Shown one piece after another: positions 20,114 through 30,756 of a stretch of DNA of 64,000 nucleotides. The position numbers were made by a program, and so were the translations under genes. Origin of the DNA: an uncultured Clostridia bacterium (GTDB lineage: Bacteria > Bacillota > Clostridia > Saccharofermentanales > Saccharofermentanaceae). The notes beneath the pieces were generated by a model. That model worked only from the letters and a program-made list of their open reading frames with translations. It did no database searches and was not told the origin of the DNA. The stretch is from contig CAMYXF010000003.1 in NCBI GenBank assembly GCA_947303185.1, positions 1 through 64,000 of the forward strand, given 5' to 3'. How positions within the stretch are numbered: the stretch's first letter is position 1; each line of letters opens with the position of its first letter.

Positions 20114-20512
20114 TTAAATTGATATCCACCAGCACACACCATATTTATCAATAATGGTGGCACAACATTTACTCCATGGAAGTTCTCCGATAGGTTCGAT
20201 AATTACACCCCCATCGCTCAAAACCTGAAAAGCATTATAAACAGCTTCTTCTGTTCCCATTTCAAAAACGTTAAAGGTCATAGTTTCCCACTTGTATTTA
20301 TGTACTACATCTATATCACAAGGATTTTTCGCTTCTGCCAATGCCAAAAAACCTTCCCCGTTTACAGATAGCTCACAGTGCTCATAAGCAGTGTTATCTT
20401 CGTTTTTAAACTCCCGGGTTATTTCTGCTCCAAAGGCTTTGCAGTATGTTTTTGCTGCTTCAAAACTGTTTTTAACATATACCTGTGTATAATTCTTCAT
20501 CGCAACCTCCAC
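20114..20512 (-). CDS. VOC (glyoxalase/PhnB-like) superfamily protein
   Basis: YVKNSFEAAKTYCKAFGAEI...ELPWSKCCATIIDKYGVCWWI. Confidence 0.8.
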   Translation of the reverse strand: MEVAMKNYTQVYVKNSFEAAKTYCKAFGAEITREFKNEDNTAYEHCELSVNGEGFLALAEAKNPCDIDVVHKYKWETMTFNVFEMGTEEAVYNAFQVLSDGGVIIEPIGELPWSKCCATIIDKYGVCWWISI

Positions 20513-20548
20513 AGATTCCGATTTGTCATCGTCTATAAAACTGTTGAT

Positions 20549-20983
20549 TTACAAGTCTATCTCAAACTCTTCGTAATACTTACCACCGTGACTCTCATCA
20601 TTGTAAATAAGCTTTACAGTATCGTCGTCGATCCATTCGACATCGAAAAACACCTCTTCATTAAATCCGTTGCCGGGATATTTCCAAATACAGTCGCCTT
20701 TATAAATAACACAGGGTCTACTGACAAAGTCATATTCAACAGTAATTTTATTGTTTCCACTAGGAGATGTGTACTTTTCCACTCTATTAACGCAAGCCGA
20801 TAAAGACAACAGAGTGATTATGATCAATAACGATACAATTACCTTCTTCATACCTATCATTTCCCCACGTTCGTCATGCTTCCAATTATCCTGACAAAGG
20901 CATCTGCCTCTATCGTAGTAATTATAGCATGCGAGTAAAGCATCCTTGATTATTATTCCAATATATACAACTGAATAAAGCAA
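20549..20983 (-). CDS. Small lipoprotein, DUF5412-like
   Basis: Signal IITLLSLSACVNR; likely starts at the internal MKKVIVSLL. Confidence 0.65.
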   Translation of the reverse strand: MLYSVVYIGIIIKDALLACYNYYDRGRCLCQDNWKHDERGEMIGMKKVIVSLLIIITLLSLSACVNRVEKYTSPSGNNKITVEYDFVSRPCVIYKGDCIWKYPGNGFNEEVFFDVEWIDDDTVKLIYNDESHGGKYYEEFEIDL

Positions 20984-21088
20984 CTTTTGTTAACATATAA
21001 CCCGCCGAGATGTAAGTTTTCGTTGGTGGACACCATATGCTTTTGAGCCTAGACTGATGTCAATAATAATTGCATAGGTGGGAAAGAT

Positions 21089-22195
21089 ATGAGAAAACAC
21101 TATTTAGACAACATCAGATGGGTGACGGTCGTTGTGGTCGCGCTCTATCACGTTCTTTTCATGTACAATGCGGAAGGCATATCAGGCGGCCTCGGAAAGA
21201 TCACAAGCTTAAGCATTCAGCACTACGACGCTTTTATGTATTTCGTTTATCCGTGGATAATGCCGGTGCTCTATATCGTTGCAGGAATCAGCTCGAGGAT
21301 CGTGCTTGATAAACATACCGCGAAGGAATTCATAAGAAACAGAAACAGAAAGCTCCTGGTCCCTTCGACTATCGGTGTTCTTGTCTTTCATGTTGTTCAG
21401 GGTTATGTCAGCATGTCGTTTGGTGATGCGTTTGCAGAGCTGGCCAAAGCCGGAGTTCCGGCTCCTGTCATATTCATGATAATGGTTGCTACAGGCAGCG
21501 GAGTGCTCTGGTTCTGCCATCTCCTGTGGATCTACAGTCTTATCCTGGTACTAATCCGCAAGATCGAGAAAGGACGCCTTTTGAACCTTGGCGCAAAGAC
21601 ACCTGTATGGCTCGTCATTCTGCTCCTTTTCCCGCTGTGGGGAGCAGCGCAGATCCTCAATGCACCGATGATCTCGGTGTACAGATTCGGGTATTATCTT
21701 GCTTTCTTCCTGATTGGATACTACGTGTTCTCAAACGATCAGGTAATCGAAAAGCTCAAAAAACATGCAGTCTGGTTCATAGCTGCAGGTGTGGGTCTAT
21801 GCACGGCATTCACGATCATATACTTTTTTGTAAAGGGCGGAATGAGTTTTGCGGATAAGCCTGTAAACACAGGTCTCTTATATGTCGCATGCTCTTATTT
21901 CGGATCTCTTGCCATGATCGCCGGTTTCGCAAGATATGGCGATGTCAGCAGCAGGTTCACCGAATGGATGAGCAAGAGGAGCTTCGGGCTTTATGTTTTC
22001 CATTATCTCGGCATCTCGTCGATGGCACTGATATTTGCGAAGCATATGTTGTTGCCTGCGCCTCTTTGCTATATCATCAGTCTGTTGGCGGGGTTCGTTT
22101 TCGGATACGGCCTTTACGAGATCATTTCAAGGATCCCGTTCTACCGTTGGGCGGTGCTGGGCATCAAGAAGGAGAAAAAGCATGTTCAAAGATAA
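21089..22195 (+). CDS. Acyltransferase 3 (OafA/WecH-like) family membrane protein
   Basis: MRKHYLDNIRWVTVVVVALYHVLFMYNAEG; multiple TM. Confidence 0.85.
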   Translation: MRKHYLDNIRWVTVVVVALYHVLFMYNAEGISGGLGKITSLSIQHYDAFMYFVYPWIMPVLYIVAGISSRIVLDKHTAKEFIRNRNRKLLVPSTIGVLVFHVVQGYVSMSFGDAFAELAKAGVPAPVIFMIMVATGSGVLWFCHLLWIYSLILVLIRKIEKGRLLNLGAKTPVWLVILLLFPLWGAAQILNAPMISVYRFGYYLAFFLIGYYVFSNDQVIEKLKKHAVWFIAAGVGLCTAFTIIYFFVKGGMSFADKPVNTGLLYVACSYFGSLAMIAGFARYGDVSSRFTEWMSKRSFGLYVFHYLGISSMALIFAKHMLLPAPLCYIISLLAGFVFGYGLYEIISRIPFYRWAVLGIKKEKKHVQR

Positions 22196-22613
22196 TCTTA
22201 TCCATCTGCGCAAGATCAGGCAGCTTACTCAGGAAGAAGTTGCCGACAGGATCGGAGTCACCAGGCAGTCCGTAGCAAAGTGGGAATCGGGCGAGACTGT
22301 TCCCGATCTTGAGAAATGCAGGCTCCTGGCTGAGCTTTTCGGCGTGTCTTTGGATGATCTTGCGAACTATGAACCTGACGAGAATATGGGAATGGCATTG
22401 CCTCCGAAAGGCAAGCACATGTTCGGACTGGTTACTGTCGGTGACAAGGGCCAGATCGTGATCCCTGCCAAGGCCCGCAAATTATTTGATATTTCAACCG
22501 GAGACCAGCTTGTCATAGTAGGCGATGAGGGTCAGGGACTAGCTATCATAAAGCCGGAGTACTTCCTTTCGCTAGCCCACATGATCGAAAAAGAGAAAAC
22601 AGACAACAGATAA
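22182..22613 (+). CDS. XRE HTH / AbrB-SpoVT domain fusion regulator
   Basis: HTH LRKIRQLTQEEVADRIGVTRQSVAKWE and AbrB KGQIVIPAKARKLFDISTGDQLVIVGD; start overlaps acyltransferase gene by 14 nt. Confidence 0.88.
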   Translation: MFKDNLIHLRKIRQLTQEEVADRIGVTRQSVAKWESGETVPDLEKCRLLAELFGVSLDDLANYEPDENMGMALPPKGKHMFGLVTVGDKGQIVIPAKARKLFDISTGDQLVIVGDEGQGLAIIKPEYFLSLAHMIEKEKTDNR

Positions 22614-22710
22614 CGCTCACTATGTAACATTTGTTAATTTTATTCAGGATTTAGTTGTCTATACAAGTATTAAGTATACCAATTGGTCCATGGACACCAT
22701 GGGATATAAC

Positions 22711-22738
22711 AAAGCCGCGGATATCAATCCGCGGCTCT
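22711..22738 (-). terminator. Terminator hairpin
   Basis: AGAGCCGCGGATTGATATCCGCGGCTTT on minus strand. Confidence 0.65.
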
Positions 22739-22786
22739 TACAACTTAGTGCCATAGTCACACTTATGCATGTTTTAAATATCAGTG

Positions 22787-23008
22787 TTATGCATAATCAT
22801 TGTAAATATCTACATCTGCATTACACTTCGGACACTTTCCGATTTCATAAAAAGTATTAAATACATTCCCACAACTCTTACAACGAAAACTAGTTAATTC
22901 CCCATACATCTCCGGCTGATCTTCTTTATGATCATGATATATTTCATAACCACCTGATACACTTTCTAATTCATCCATTTTGATTTCTTTCTTCTTATCT
23001 TCTGCCAT
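22787..23008 (-). CDS. Small zinc-ribbon peptide with double-glycine-type leader
   Basis: IKMDELESVSGG followed by CKSCGNVF...CPKCNADV. Confidence 0.7.
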   Translation of the reverse strand: MAEDKKKEIKMDELESVSGGYEIYHDHKEDQPEMYGELTSFRCKSCGNVFNTFYEIGKCPKCNADVDIYNDYA

Positions 23009-23239
23009 TGACTATTCCTCCTGTTCATATATTTCTATACCCTCATTCTATCGTTCTCCAATTATGTCAGTTTTATTGAAGTGTTAATGCGGAGTAAATT
23101 AAAGCAGAAATTGCTTCCTGCTTTGGTATTGTTTACAATAAAATTAAAAAGATTACTTATTTGTATTTGGACAACTGCGAAAAAGGAATCAAGCCGAATA
23201 TCAATTGGCAACAGCCTGCTTGAACACTTCGAGCTTGGA

Positions 23240-24250
23240 ATGGGTAATAGAGACAAACATATGGATATAAACTTAAGAGGAAATGCATACATAGTTAAAG
23301 ACAGCGAAGTTCTGCTGAATTACAGCGGCGGATTTGCTGACCTGGCAAATGAGATTCCGAATACGATCGATACCAGATTTGCATGTGCATCCATGGGCAA
23401 GACTTTTGTTGCCGTAGGAATCCTTCAGCTTATCGAAGCAGGCAAGCTGGAATTCGAAGACACTATCGGCGCGATCCTGGATATCGATCTGAAAAACATT
23501 GATCCTCTTGTTACGGTAAGACAGCTCCTGAATCACACATCAGGTGTTCCGGATTATTTCGATGAATCAGTAATGGATGATTACGAGGCTTTGTGGACCG
23601 ATTATCCGAATTACAGGATCAGACAAAATAAGGACATGCTTCCGCTGTTTATCGATAAGCCGATGATGTATGGCAGGGGCGAGAAGTTCCAGTACAACAA
23701 CTCAGGTTATGTATTGCTCGCAGCAATCATCGAGAAGATTTCAGGCATGGATTTCGATGTCTATCTTAAGCAGAATGTTTTCGACAGATGCGACATGAGC
23801 AGCACCGGTTATTTTGCTTTTGACAAGCTTCCTGCGAGATGCGCAAACAGTTATATCTACTGCCCTGATACTGACGATTACCGCACGAATATTTACTCTG
23901 TCGGTGCGAGGGGTACAGGCGACGGAGGCGCGTTCGTTACAGTAGGCGATATCTTGAAGTTTTGGAATTGTCTTATTGAGCACAGACTTCTTTCAGAAGA
24001 AATGGTATCGCAGATGTTTTCGAAACAGAGCGGAGACGGCAAAGATCCGGAAGAAGGATACTACGGGTATGGCGTGTGGATCATTGATAATCCGCAAGGC
24101 CAGGACTATGTGTATATGCAGGGGTGCGACGATGGAGTAAGCGCCATCTCAGAATATAATCCCAACAACGGCATGATCACAATCATGCTTAGTAATTACG
24201 GTGATAATGTTTGGGCGCAGATGAGAAAAATACGAGAAGAAATGTATTGA
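23240..24250 (+). CDS. Serine hydrolase, beta-lactamase class C/penicillin-binding family
   Basis: CASMGKTFVAVGILQLIE (SxxK-like), YNNSGYVLLAAIIE (YxN). Confidence 0.85.
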   Translation: MGNRDKHMDINLRGNAYIVKDSEVLLNYSGGFADLANEIPNTIDTRFACASMGKTFVAVGILQLIEAGKLEFEDTIGAILDIDLKNIDPLVTVRQLLNHTSGVPDYFDESVMDDYEALWTDYPNYRIRQNKDMLPLFIDKPMMYGRGEKFQYNNSGYVLLAAIIEKISGMDFDVYLKQNVFDRCDMSSTGYFAFDKLPARCANSYIYCPDTDDYRTNIYSVGARGTGDGGAFVTVGDILKFWNCLIEHRLLSEEMVSQMFSKQSGDGKDPEEGYYGYGVWIIDNPQGQDYVYMQGCDDGVSAISEYNPNNGMITIMLSNYGDNVWAQMRKIREEMY

Positions 24251-24287
24251 TTTTGCAAAGCGCATCAGGCGCTATCCATCGACTACA

Positions 24288-24560
24288 TTATTCACTGAAA
24301 TCCCCATTAATGTACATATCTGCGATCTTATTCAGCTTAATTACAAGAGGGTGGTCCGGCAGCCAACAAGCATCAGCCATTCCCTTCGGATAGTACGGAT
24401 AGAACTTTTCAGGATCTCTGACACGGACCATCTTGCATATGTCACTTTGAACATCTCTTAACTGGTCATAAGTCATATAAGCAGGACGGACATCAGGATT
24501 CCTGAGTAATGTTCTTATTTCTTCCTTGGTCTCTTCAACAAGCCTATCAAAATTGCTCAT
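24288..24560 (-). CDS. Hypothetical protein (90 aa)
   Basis: ORF with plausible codon composition. Confidence 0.6.
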   Translation of the reverse strand: MSNFDRLVEETKEEIRTLLRNPDVRPAYMTYDQLRDVQSDICKMVRVRDPEKFYPYYPKGMADACWLPDHPLVIKLNKIADMYINGDFSE

Positions 24561-24741
24561 GTATCATCCTAGTAGTTCATTTTGTTAAATTTTCCGCTTA
24601 AACAAGATTATATCAATATATGTAGAACGTTCCTTTATCTTTCTTACCTGACCATCCACATGGCAGATGACTAACTTGAGCTAAATACACTCTGTTCTTT
24701 TTCATTTAGCCAAGTTATTCTTAATTAAGGAGGATTAGCTC

Positions 24742-25572
24742 ATGAAGTCTTCAGTTAAGCTGATCAAAAATCTCGGAATTAAGCTGGCATCAATCGCTCT
24801 GCTTTCTGCTTTTGTTATGGGATTATGCAGCTGCAAAGGTTGTTCTGCAGCCGAGGTATCTTCTGACACAACAAATACTCAAGAACTAATTGAATCTGAA
24901 GAATCGCTTGGTGCAAATCCAGGTGCTACTTCTATCCCTTCTAAATCTTTGCAGACCAGTGGAACAAATCCTGATAGTAATATCGAAAACAAGAATACGG
25001 ATGTTACGCGAAACGAAGATGTTTCAAATCCAACAGAACAGACAAAACAAGATACCAGTGATACAGGTTCCGTAAACAACCAGGAAGAAAATAACTCGGA
25101 TTCCACTCCGACAACTACAACGGAAGCAGCAGATGTGTCCGGTCAATCAGCTACTCCAACACCGATTCCGACTTCCACTCCGAAGCCGACGGCGACACCG
25201 ACTCCCAAACCGACAAATACGCCTGTTCCAACAGCAACTCCAACTCCTGAACCTACAGCCACTCCGACACCGGAACCTACTGAGGCACCTAAGCCTGCTG
25301 TAGCAGCTTATGTTCAGGCGACATTCATTGTGTATGGTGCCACCGATGATGATAACCCGACTTATGTTGAATCAACGGTTGTCAGGACATATAAAGTTCA
25401 GCCCAAAGACGGCTGTTCTTATCATTCGCCTCATGTCAGTAACTACGTCTGCATCGATGCTCAGATCAGTTGGTCAGATCTTGACAATGCGTTTCTTAAG
25501 GAACATCCAGGTTGCGTAGTACATGGATACGATACTGTTGATGAGCAAGTCGTAGGCTTCGTTGACGATTAA
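24742..25572 (+). CDS. Lipoprotein with long Pro/Thr-rich linker
   Basis: AGGAGG RBS; lipobox VMGLCSC; TPTPIPTSTPKPTATPTPKP linker. Confidence 0.85.
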   Translation: MKSSVKLIKNLGIKLASIALLSAFVMGLCSCKGCSAAEVSSDTTNTQELIESEESLGANPGATSIPSKSLQTSGTNPDSNIENKNTDVTRNEDVSNPTEQTKQDTSDTGSVNNQEENNSDSTPTTTTEAADVSGQSATPTPIPTSTPKPTATPTPKPTNTPVPTATPTPEPTATPTPEPTEAPKPAVAAYVQATFIVYGATDDDNPTYVESTVVRTYKVQPKDGCSYHSPHVSNYVCIDAQISWSDLDNAFLKEHPGCVVHGYDTVDEQVVGFVDD

Positions 25573-25619
25573 CTAAGACAAAACAACTTAAAAACAGGAA
25601 GGATCTTCAGAAATGACGT

Positions 25620-26069
25620 TCACCTTCTCGTCTTCCTGAAAAAAACAAATCCGTCCTCTTCTTTTATATTTTGATATCCTAATTTTTCGTAAAAAGCGTT
25701 TGTCCGTACATTCCAGCTTGGAGTGTCCAGATTAAACTCAGCAGCAGATGGGTAGTTCTTTTCTATGCACTCCATTAATTGAATTCCATACCCTTTTCTA
25801 TGATGGATGCTGTCAATGTAAATTCTGCCAATATATACACTGTTCTTTGTTTCGTCCGGAAATACGATGGCGGCTCCTACGATATCATTTCCTATCATCG
25901 CCTGAAACAAATGTCCCTCCCGAGCCATTTGTTCATGCCATTCTACCGAATCATATTCAGGCGGACAGTCACCTTTTGCTCCGCCAACATTTACGTCTGT
26001 TTCAAATGCTCTGACAGACATGTCTACAATTGTTTTTATCTGGTTTTCTTCTGCTATGACAATATGCAT
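25620..26069 (-). CDS. GNAT family N-acetyltransferase
   Basis: YIGRIYIDSIHHRKGYGIQLMECIEKN. Confidence 0.85.
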   Translation of the reverse strand: MHIVIAEENQIKTIVDMSVRAFETDVNVGGAKGDCPPEYDSVEWHEQMAREGHLFQAMIGNDIVGAAIVFPDETKNSVYIGRIYIDSIHHRKGYGIQLMECIEKNYPSAAEFNLDTPSWNVRTNAFYEKLGYQNIKEEDGFVFFRKTRR

Positions 26070-26163
26070 TCTATTTGCTCCACATAAAAACTTATTCTAA
26101 ATACTCTTGAAACAAAGTAATTATATTCTACTAAATATAACTTTTCTTCATTATCAAATAGAA

Positions 26164-26276
26164 TCGCCAAATCAGGTAAAAGTCAGGCGCTGCCTGATTT
26201 TTAGCCTGACTTTTTACAATTCCCCACGAAAAATCAGGCAAAAGTACGGCTATACCCTGACTTTTACCTGATTTTT
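26164..26276. repeat. Family-2 intergenic repeat, locus A (two tandem units)
   Basis: AAATCAGGTAAAAGTCAGGCGCTGCCTGATTTTTAGCCTGACTTTTT and CGAAAAATCAGGCAAAAGTACGGCTATACCCTGACTTTTACCTGATTTT. Confidence 0.85.
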
Positions 26277-26285
26277 TAAACAAGA

Positions 26286-26318
26286 AACAGGCCACGGAAC
26301 AATTCCGTGACCTGTTCT
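26286..26318 (-). terminator. Terminator of the phosphoketolase gene
   Basis: AACAGGTCACGGAATTGTTCCGTGGCCTGTTTCTT on minus strand. Confidence 0.7.
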
Positions 26319-26346
26319 ATTAGTTGCTTATATCAACGAGACTGTA

Positions 26347-28734
26347 TCAGTCTTCCCACTTCCAGTTTGCTACCTCAGGGAGGTCCAAACCGACTTCGTG
26401 GATGTACTGCTTATGTTCAACAAGCTTGTCGCTCATCTTCTGATAGAGATATGCGCCGCGGTTGCCGAGCTGAGGCAGGAACTTGATTGCTTCCATAACG
26501 AGGTGGAAACGGTCTACATCGTTCTGTACACGTACATCGAAAGGTGTAGTGATAGTACCTTCCTCACGGTAACCTCTTACGTGCATCCAACGGTTGTTGT
26601 GACGTCTGTAAGTAAGCTCGTGAATGAGTGAAGCATATCCGTGGAAGTTGAAGAGAACCGGCTTATCCTTTGTGAAGAGGATATCGTACTCAGCGTCTGT
26701 AAGTCCGTGCGGGTGCTCTGAAGCAGGCTGGAGCTTAAAGAGGTCAACTACGTTGATGAAACGGATCTTAACTTCAGGAAGCTCTTTTCTGAGGATAGAA
26801 ACTGCTGCGAGTGCTTCCAATGTAGGAGTCTCACCTGCGCAGGCAAATACGATATCAGGATCCTGACCCTGGTCGTTACTTGCCCAATCCCAGATGCCGA
26901 TACCCTGAGTGCAGTGCTTAACTGCCTCATCCATTGTGAGCCACTGCGGACGGGGATGCTTACTTGCAACGATAACGTTTACGTAGTTGCGGCTTCTGAT
27001 GCAGTGATCGAAAACTGAGAGCAAGCAGTTGGAATCCGGAGGAAGGTAAAGTCTTACAACGTCTGCCTTCTTATTTGCGATGTGATCCATGAATCCCGGA
27101 TCCTGGTGTGTGAATCCGTTGTGGTCCTGCTGCCATACAGTAGAAGCCATGATGAGGTTGAGGGATGCGATCTCTTCTCTCCAAGGGAGCTGGTTGCAAA
27201 CCTTGAGCCACTTAGCGTGCTGTGCAGCCATGGAGTCGATGATTCTTGCGAAAGATTCGTATGTTGCGAAGAATCCGTGACGGCCTGTGAGGAGGTATCC
27301 TTCAAGCCAGCCTTCGCACATATGCTCGGAAAGCATGGAATCCATTACACGTCCGTCGATTGCGAGGTGGTCGTCATCTGTCCAGTGCTCTGCATTCCAG
27401 CTTCTGTTTTCGACTTCGAAAACAGAATTCAAACGGTTGGAATTTGTCTCGTCAGGTCCGAAGATTCTGAAGTTCTTGCTCTCTGCATTGAGCTTGAAGA
27501 TATCTCTTACGAACTTACCGAGCTCGGTCATGTCCTGACCGTCCTTAGCGCCGTGAGCTTCAACCTCTACAGCGTACTTGCGGAAGTCAGGCATACGGAG
27601 GTCTCTTAAGAGCTTACCGCCGTTGCCGTGAGGGTTAGCACCGATTCTGCTGTCGCCGGTAGGAGCAAGAGCCTTTAATTCAGGGATAAGCTTGCCGTTC
27701 TCATCGAAAAGCTCTTCTGCGTGGTAGCTCTTGAGCCAGTCAACGAGGATCTTGAGGTGCTCTTCGCCCTTCTCCATGCTGATCGGAACCTGGTGAGCGA
27801 GGAAGTTGTCCTCGATCTTCTTTCCGTCAACGACCTTGGGACCTGTCCATCCCTTAGGTGTACGGAGGATGATCATAGGCCATACAGGTCTTGTAGCATC
27901 GCCTGTAGATCTTGCATGCTCCTGGATCTGCTGAATCTCTTCGATAACCTTGTCCATTGTCTCTGCCATGAGCTTATGCATTGTCATCGGGTCGGAACCT
28001 TCAACAAAGTAAGGCTTCCAGCCGCATCCGTTAAAGAAATTGACAATCTCCTCGTGGCTCATTCTTGCGAAGAGAGTAGGGTTAGCGATCTTATAGCCGT
28101 TCAGGTGAAGGATAGGAAGTACCGCACCGTCTCCGATAGGATTAAGGAACTTATTGCACTGCCATGAAGTTGCAAGAGGGCCTGTCTCTGCTTCGCCGTC
28201 ACCTACTGTAACTGCTGCAATGAGCTTCGGATTATCGAAAACAGCACCGAAAGCATGAGCGATGCCGTAACCGAGCTCACCACCCTCATTGATTGAACCG
28301 GGAGTCTCAGGAGCGCAGTGGCTAGGGATTCCGCCCGGGAATGAGAACTGCTTGAAAAGCTTTGCCATGCCGTCCTCATCTTCGCTGATGTTGGGGTATA
28401 CCTCAGAATAAGTACCCTCAAGATATGTATTTGCTACGTAGAAGTTTCCTCCGTGTCCGGGACCGGAAAGAAGGATAAGATCGAGATCATATTTCTTAAT
28501 CACACGGTTCAAGTGAACATATACGAAGTTCTGGCCGGGAACTGTACCCCAGTGTCCGACGATTTTCTTCTTAACGCTGTCGAGTGTTAAGGGTTCCTTC
28601 AGAAGCGGATTGTCGAGAAGATATAACTGTCCTGCCGAAAGGTAATTTGCTGCACGCCAATAAGCGTCCATCTTACGCAGATACTCTTCGGTCAAGGGTT
28701 CTTTCTCAACGCATTTGGTCTGATCATTCTGCAT
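26347..28734 (-). CDS. xfp: Phosphoketolase (xylulose-5-phosphate/fructose-6-phosphate)
   Basis: [49 protein letters not shown]; 795 aa. Confidence 0.97.
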   Translation of the reverse strand: MQNDQTKCVEKEPLTEEYLRKMDAYWRAANYLSAGQLYLLDNPLLKEPLTLDSVKKKIVGHWGTVPGQNFVYVHLNRVIKKYDLDLILLSGPGHGGNFYVANTYLEGTYSEVYPNISEDEDGMAKLFKQFSFPGGIPSHCAPETPGSINEGGELGYGIAHAFGAVFDNPKLIAAVTVGDGEAETGPLATSWQCNKFLNPIGDGAVLPILHLNGYKIANPTLFARMSHEEIVNFFNGCGWKPYFVEGSDPMTMHKLMAETMDKVIEEIQQIQEHARSTGDATRPVWPMIILRTPKGWTGPKVVDGKKIEDNFLAHQVPISMEKGEEHLKILVDWLKSYHAEELFDENGKLIPELKALAPTGDSRIGANPHGNGGKLLRDLRMPDFRKYAVEVEAHGAKDGQDMTELGKFVRDIFKLNAESKNFRIFGPDETNSNRLNSVFEVENRSWNAEHWTDDDHLAIDGRVMDSMLSEHMCEGWLEGYLLTGRHGFFATYESFARIIDSMAAQHAKWLKVCNQLPWREEIASLNLIMASTVWQQDHNGFTHQDPGFMDHIANKKADVVRLYLPPDSNCLLSVFDHCIRSRNYVNVIVASKHPRPQWLTMDEAVKHCTQGIGIWDWASNDQGQDPDIVFACAGETPTLEALAAVSILRKELPEVKIRFINVVDLFKLQPASEHPHGLTDAEYDILFTKDKPVLFNFHGYASLIHELTYRRHNNRWMHVRGYREEGTITTPFDVRVQNDVDRFHLVMEAIKFLPQLGNRGAYLYQKMSDKLVEHKQYIHEVGLDLPEVANWKWED

Positions 28735-28936
28735 AAAAAACCTCCTAATATATTGTTAAATTGTATAAACCAACAGATATTATAGAGAAATATAAAAAAA
28801 TCGCTGATGGCAAAAAGCCGAATATTCAGAGGTTAACTACTGTGTTTGTTATCGAAAAAAGATTTTTTCTTTAGGAAGCTGGTTCATTCCTCCCAGGGCA
28901 TCTACTTCCATTCAGTTGGCCGTTTTAAGGTGTTTA

Positions 28937-29644
28937 TCACGCCGGACGGGCAAGGTAGTATCCCTGATAAAGGTCGATACCGAGACCTACGAGGTATTCG
29001 AACTCTTCTTTTTCCTCAATTCCTTCGGCTACTACCAGAATGTCTTTTGAATGGAAATGGTCTACGAGTTTCTTAACGTTCTCCTGTTTCTCGCTTATGT
29101 GGTCGATTCCGGAGATCACTTCCCTGTCGAGTTTTACGATGTGAGGAGCCATGAATTCGATCAGGTCCAGATTGTTAAGGCCTGTACCGAAATCATCGGC
29201 TGCCAGTAAATTATCCATGTATTCGACGGATCTCTTCTTTTCGATCCAGTGTTCAGCTGAGAAATAAGGATACTCCAGATTCTCAATGATCATTCTTGCG
29301 CGGATCCTTTCGCCGAAGCAAGCCAGAAATGCATCTGCTTCTTCCTGCTTCATGCAGTCTGACGGGAATGAATTGATCGCAACCCTCTGCTCATATCCTC
29401 TCTGGAAATATGCCTGCATAGCGCCAAAGAAAGTAGCCACTTCAAGAACGTGCAGCTTATCTTTTTCGGCGTAGTCTGCGATAAGTTCAGTTACTGTCAT
29501 TTCTGTCGGACGCATCAGGGCTTCCCATGCGTAAACAGTTTTGCCGTCAGGACGGAATATGGGCTGGAATACGTAATTGATCGACAATTCCCTTAAAGCC
29601 TGTAAGATATCTGTATCTAATGGCAAGTGGTCAAAATTGATCAT
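28937..29644 (-). CDS. EAL-domain protein (c-di-GMP phosphodiesterase-like)
   Basis: FQPIFRPDGKTVYAWEALMRP; DDFGTGLNNLDLI; KLDREVISGI; VVAEGIEEKEEF. Confidence 0.9.
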   Translation of the reverse strand: MINFDHLPLDTDILQALRELSINYVFQPIFRPDGKTVYAWEALMRPTEMTVTELIADYAEKDKLHVLEVATFFGAMQAYFQRGYEQRVAINSFPSDCMKQEEADAFLACFGERIRARMIIENLEYPYFSAEHWIEKKRSVEYMDNLLAADDFGTGLNNLDLIEFMAPHIVKLDREVISGIDHISEKQENVKKLVDHFHSKDILVVAEGIEEKEEFEYLVGLGIDLYQGYYLARPA

Positions 29645-29652
29645 CTTTTATC

Positions 29653-29815
29653 TCCTATCTTTTCAGTTCCGGATGCTGTTCGTAGAATTTCCTCTTATCC
29701 TCATACATGCGCTCATCTGCAATCCTCGTTTACCGGTTCCGAGATTCTCTACGGATACGATGCACGTCATGGCGCCAAAACCATCTACGTATTTTTGCAG
29801 ATCCATAAGCACTTA
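29653..29815 (-). pseudogene. GGDEF-domain C-terminal remnant
   Basis: Minus strand encodes ADERMYEDKRKFYEQHPELKR*, typical GGDEF C-terminal helix, with no intact upstream domain. Confidence 0.6.
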
Positions 29816-29916
29816 CCTCCCATTAATCTAGGAATATTGTATCTGACAATATATAAATACTGGTTTACTGGCTGTAAACATTCCTTGATATAATGTTTCG
29901 ATTTCGTAAATAGGAC

Positions 29917-30666
29917 TTATTTCGCCTTGCGCTCATACCAGCCTGTCTGACAACCCCTGAATGCATCTTTATCCGAAACATAGATATAGCACTCACGTGT
30001 CGGCATGGCATCCTGGTAATTGAAATACAAATGCAGTTTGTTTTCCTCAGAGGTATCAACGTTACTTACGTACTCATCCACTTCATAAATGGATACGACC
30101 TCGCACTCGACCCTTATCTTGTATTCTCCGAAAATATCATCCAGAGCCTTCTCGATAGCCTCATGGTCTTCCGGGTCTTCAACTGCAACGATGCAATCCA
30201 GATCAAAAGGCCATTCATACATGAGATCATCGAAATCCATTTCTTCAATGTCGGTATGGTATTGGCTTTGATGCACAGTAACGTACGTTGCGACCACTTC
30301 CCCCGGGAACCAGTCAGCGAGTTCTTTTGAAAAATATTCATCAAACTCATCGTAATACTTTACAAAGTTGGCATTGGTGCTGTATTTGTTCCCATAGGTT
30401 GAGACAGTTACCAGATCGAATGTGTTTCCTTCTGCCTCATCCCATTCATATTCATAAATGTAGTAAGAAGCAAAAGGGGAATCGATATCAGGCCATATCG
30501 CATTATGCTGGGGGTTGACGCTGACCAGAGTAAATTCACCGCCGTATTCTTTTTCCAGCATTCTCCGGATCTTATCTCCCTGCTTTCCGTTGTTGCATGA
30601 TGTCAGCAACAATGCTGAGCTTAAACTTAACAAAAGAACCGAAGCTATCATCTTTTTGGATTTCAT
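29917..30666 (-). CDS. Lipoprotein of unknown function
   Basis: Lipobox SALLLTSCNN. Confidence 0.8.
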   Translation of the reverse strand: MKSKKMIASVLLLSLSSALLLTSCNNGKQGDKIRRMLEKEYGGEFTLVSVNPQHNAIWPDIDSPFASYYIYEYEWDEAEGNTFDLVTVSTYGNKYSTNANFVKYYDEFDEYFSKELADWFPGEVVATYVTVHQSQYHTDIEEMDFDDLMYEWPFDLDCIVAVEDPEDHEAIEKALDDIFGEYKIRVECEVVSIYEVDEYVSNVDTSEENKLHLYFNYQDAMPTRECYIYVSDKDAFRGCQTGWYERKAK

Positions 30667-30756
30667 ATGCGCGCCCCAATTTTCGAAAATATAGTTCCAA
30701 AACCACCCTTGGATACGGTCATTATAGCAAATATAAAATATTCTTTACGCTTAACC

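Noticed and set aside
25150-25300. Repetitive DNA as a tandem-repeat element
   Set aside because: It is simply the coding sequence of a Pro/Thr-rich lipoprotein linker
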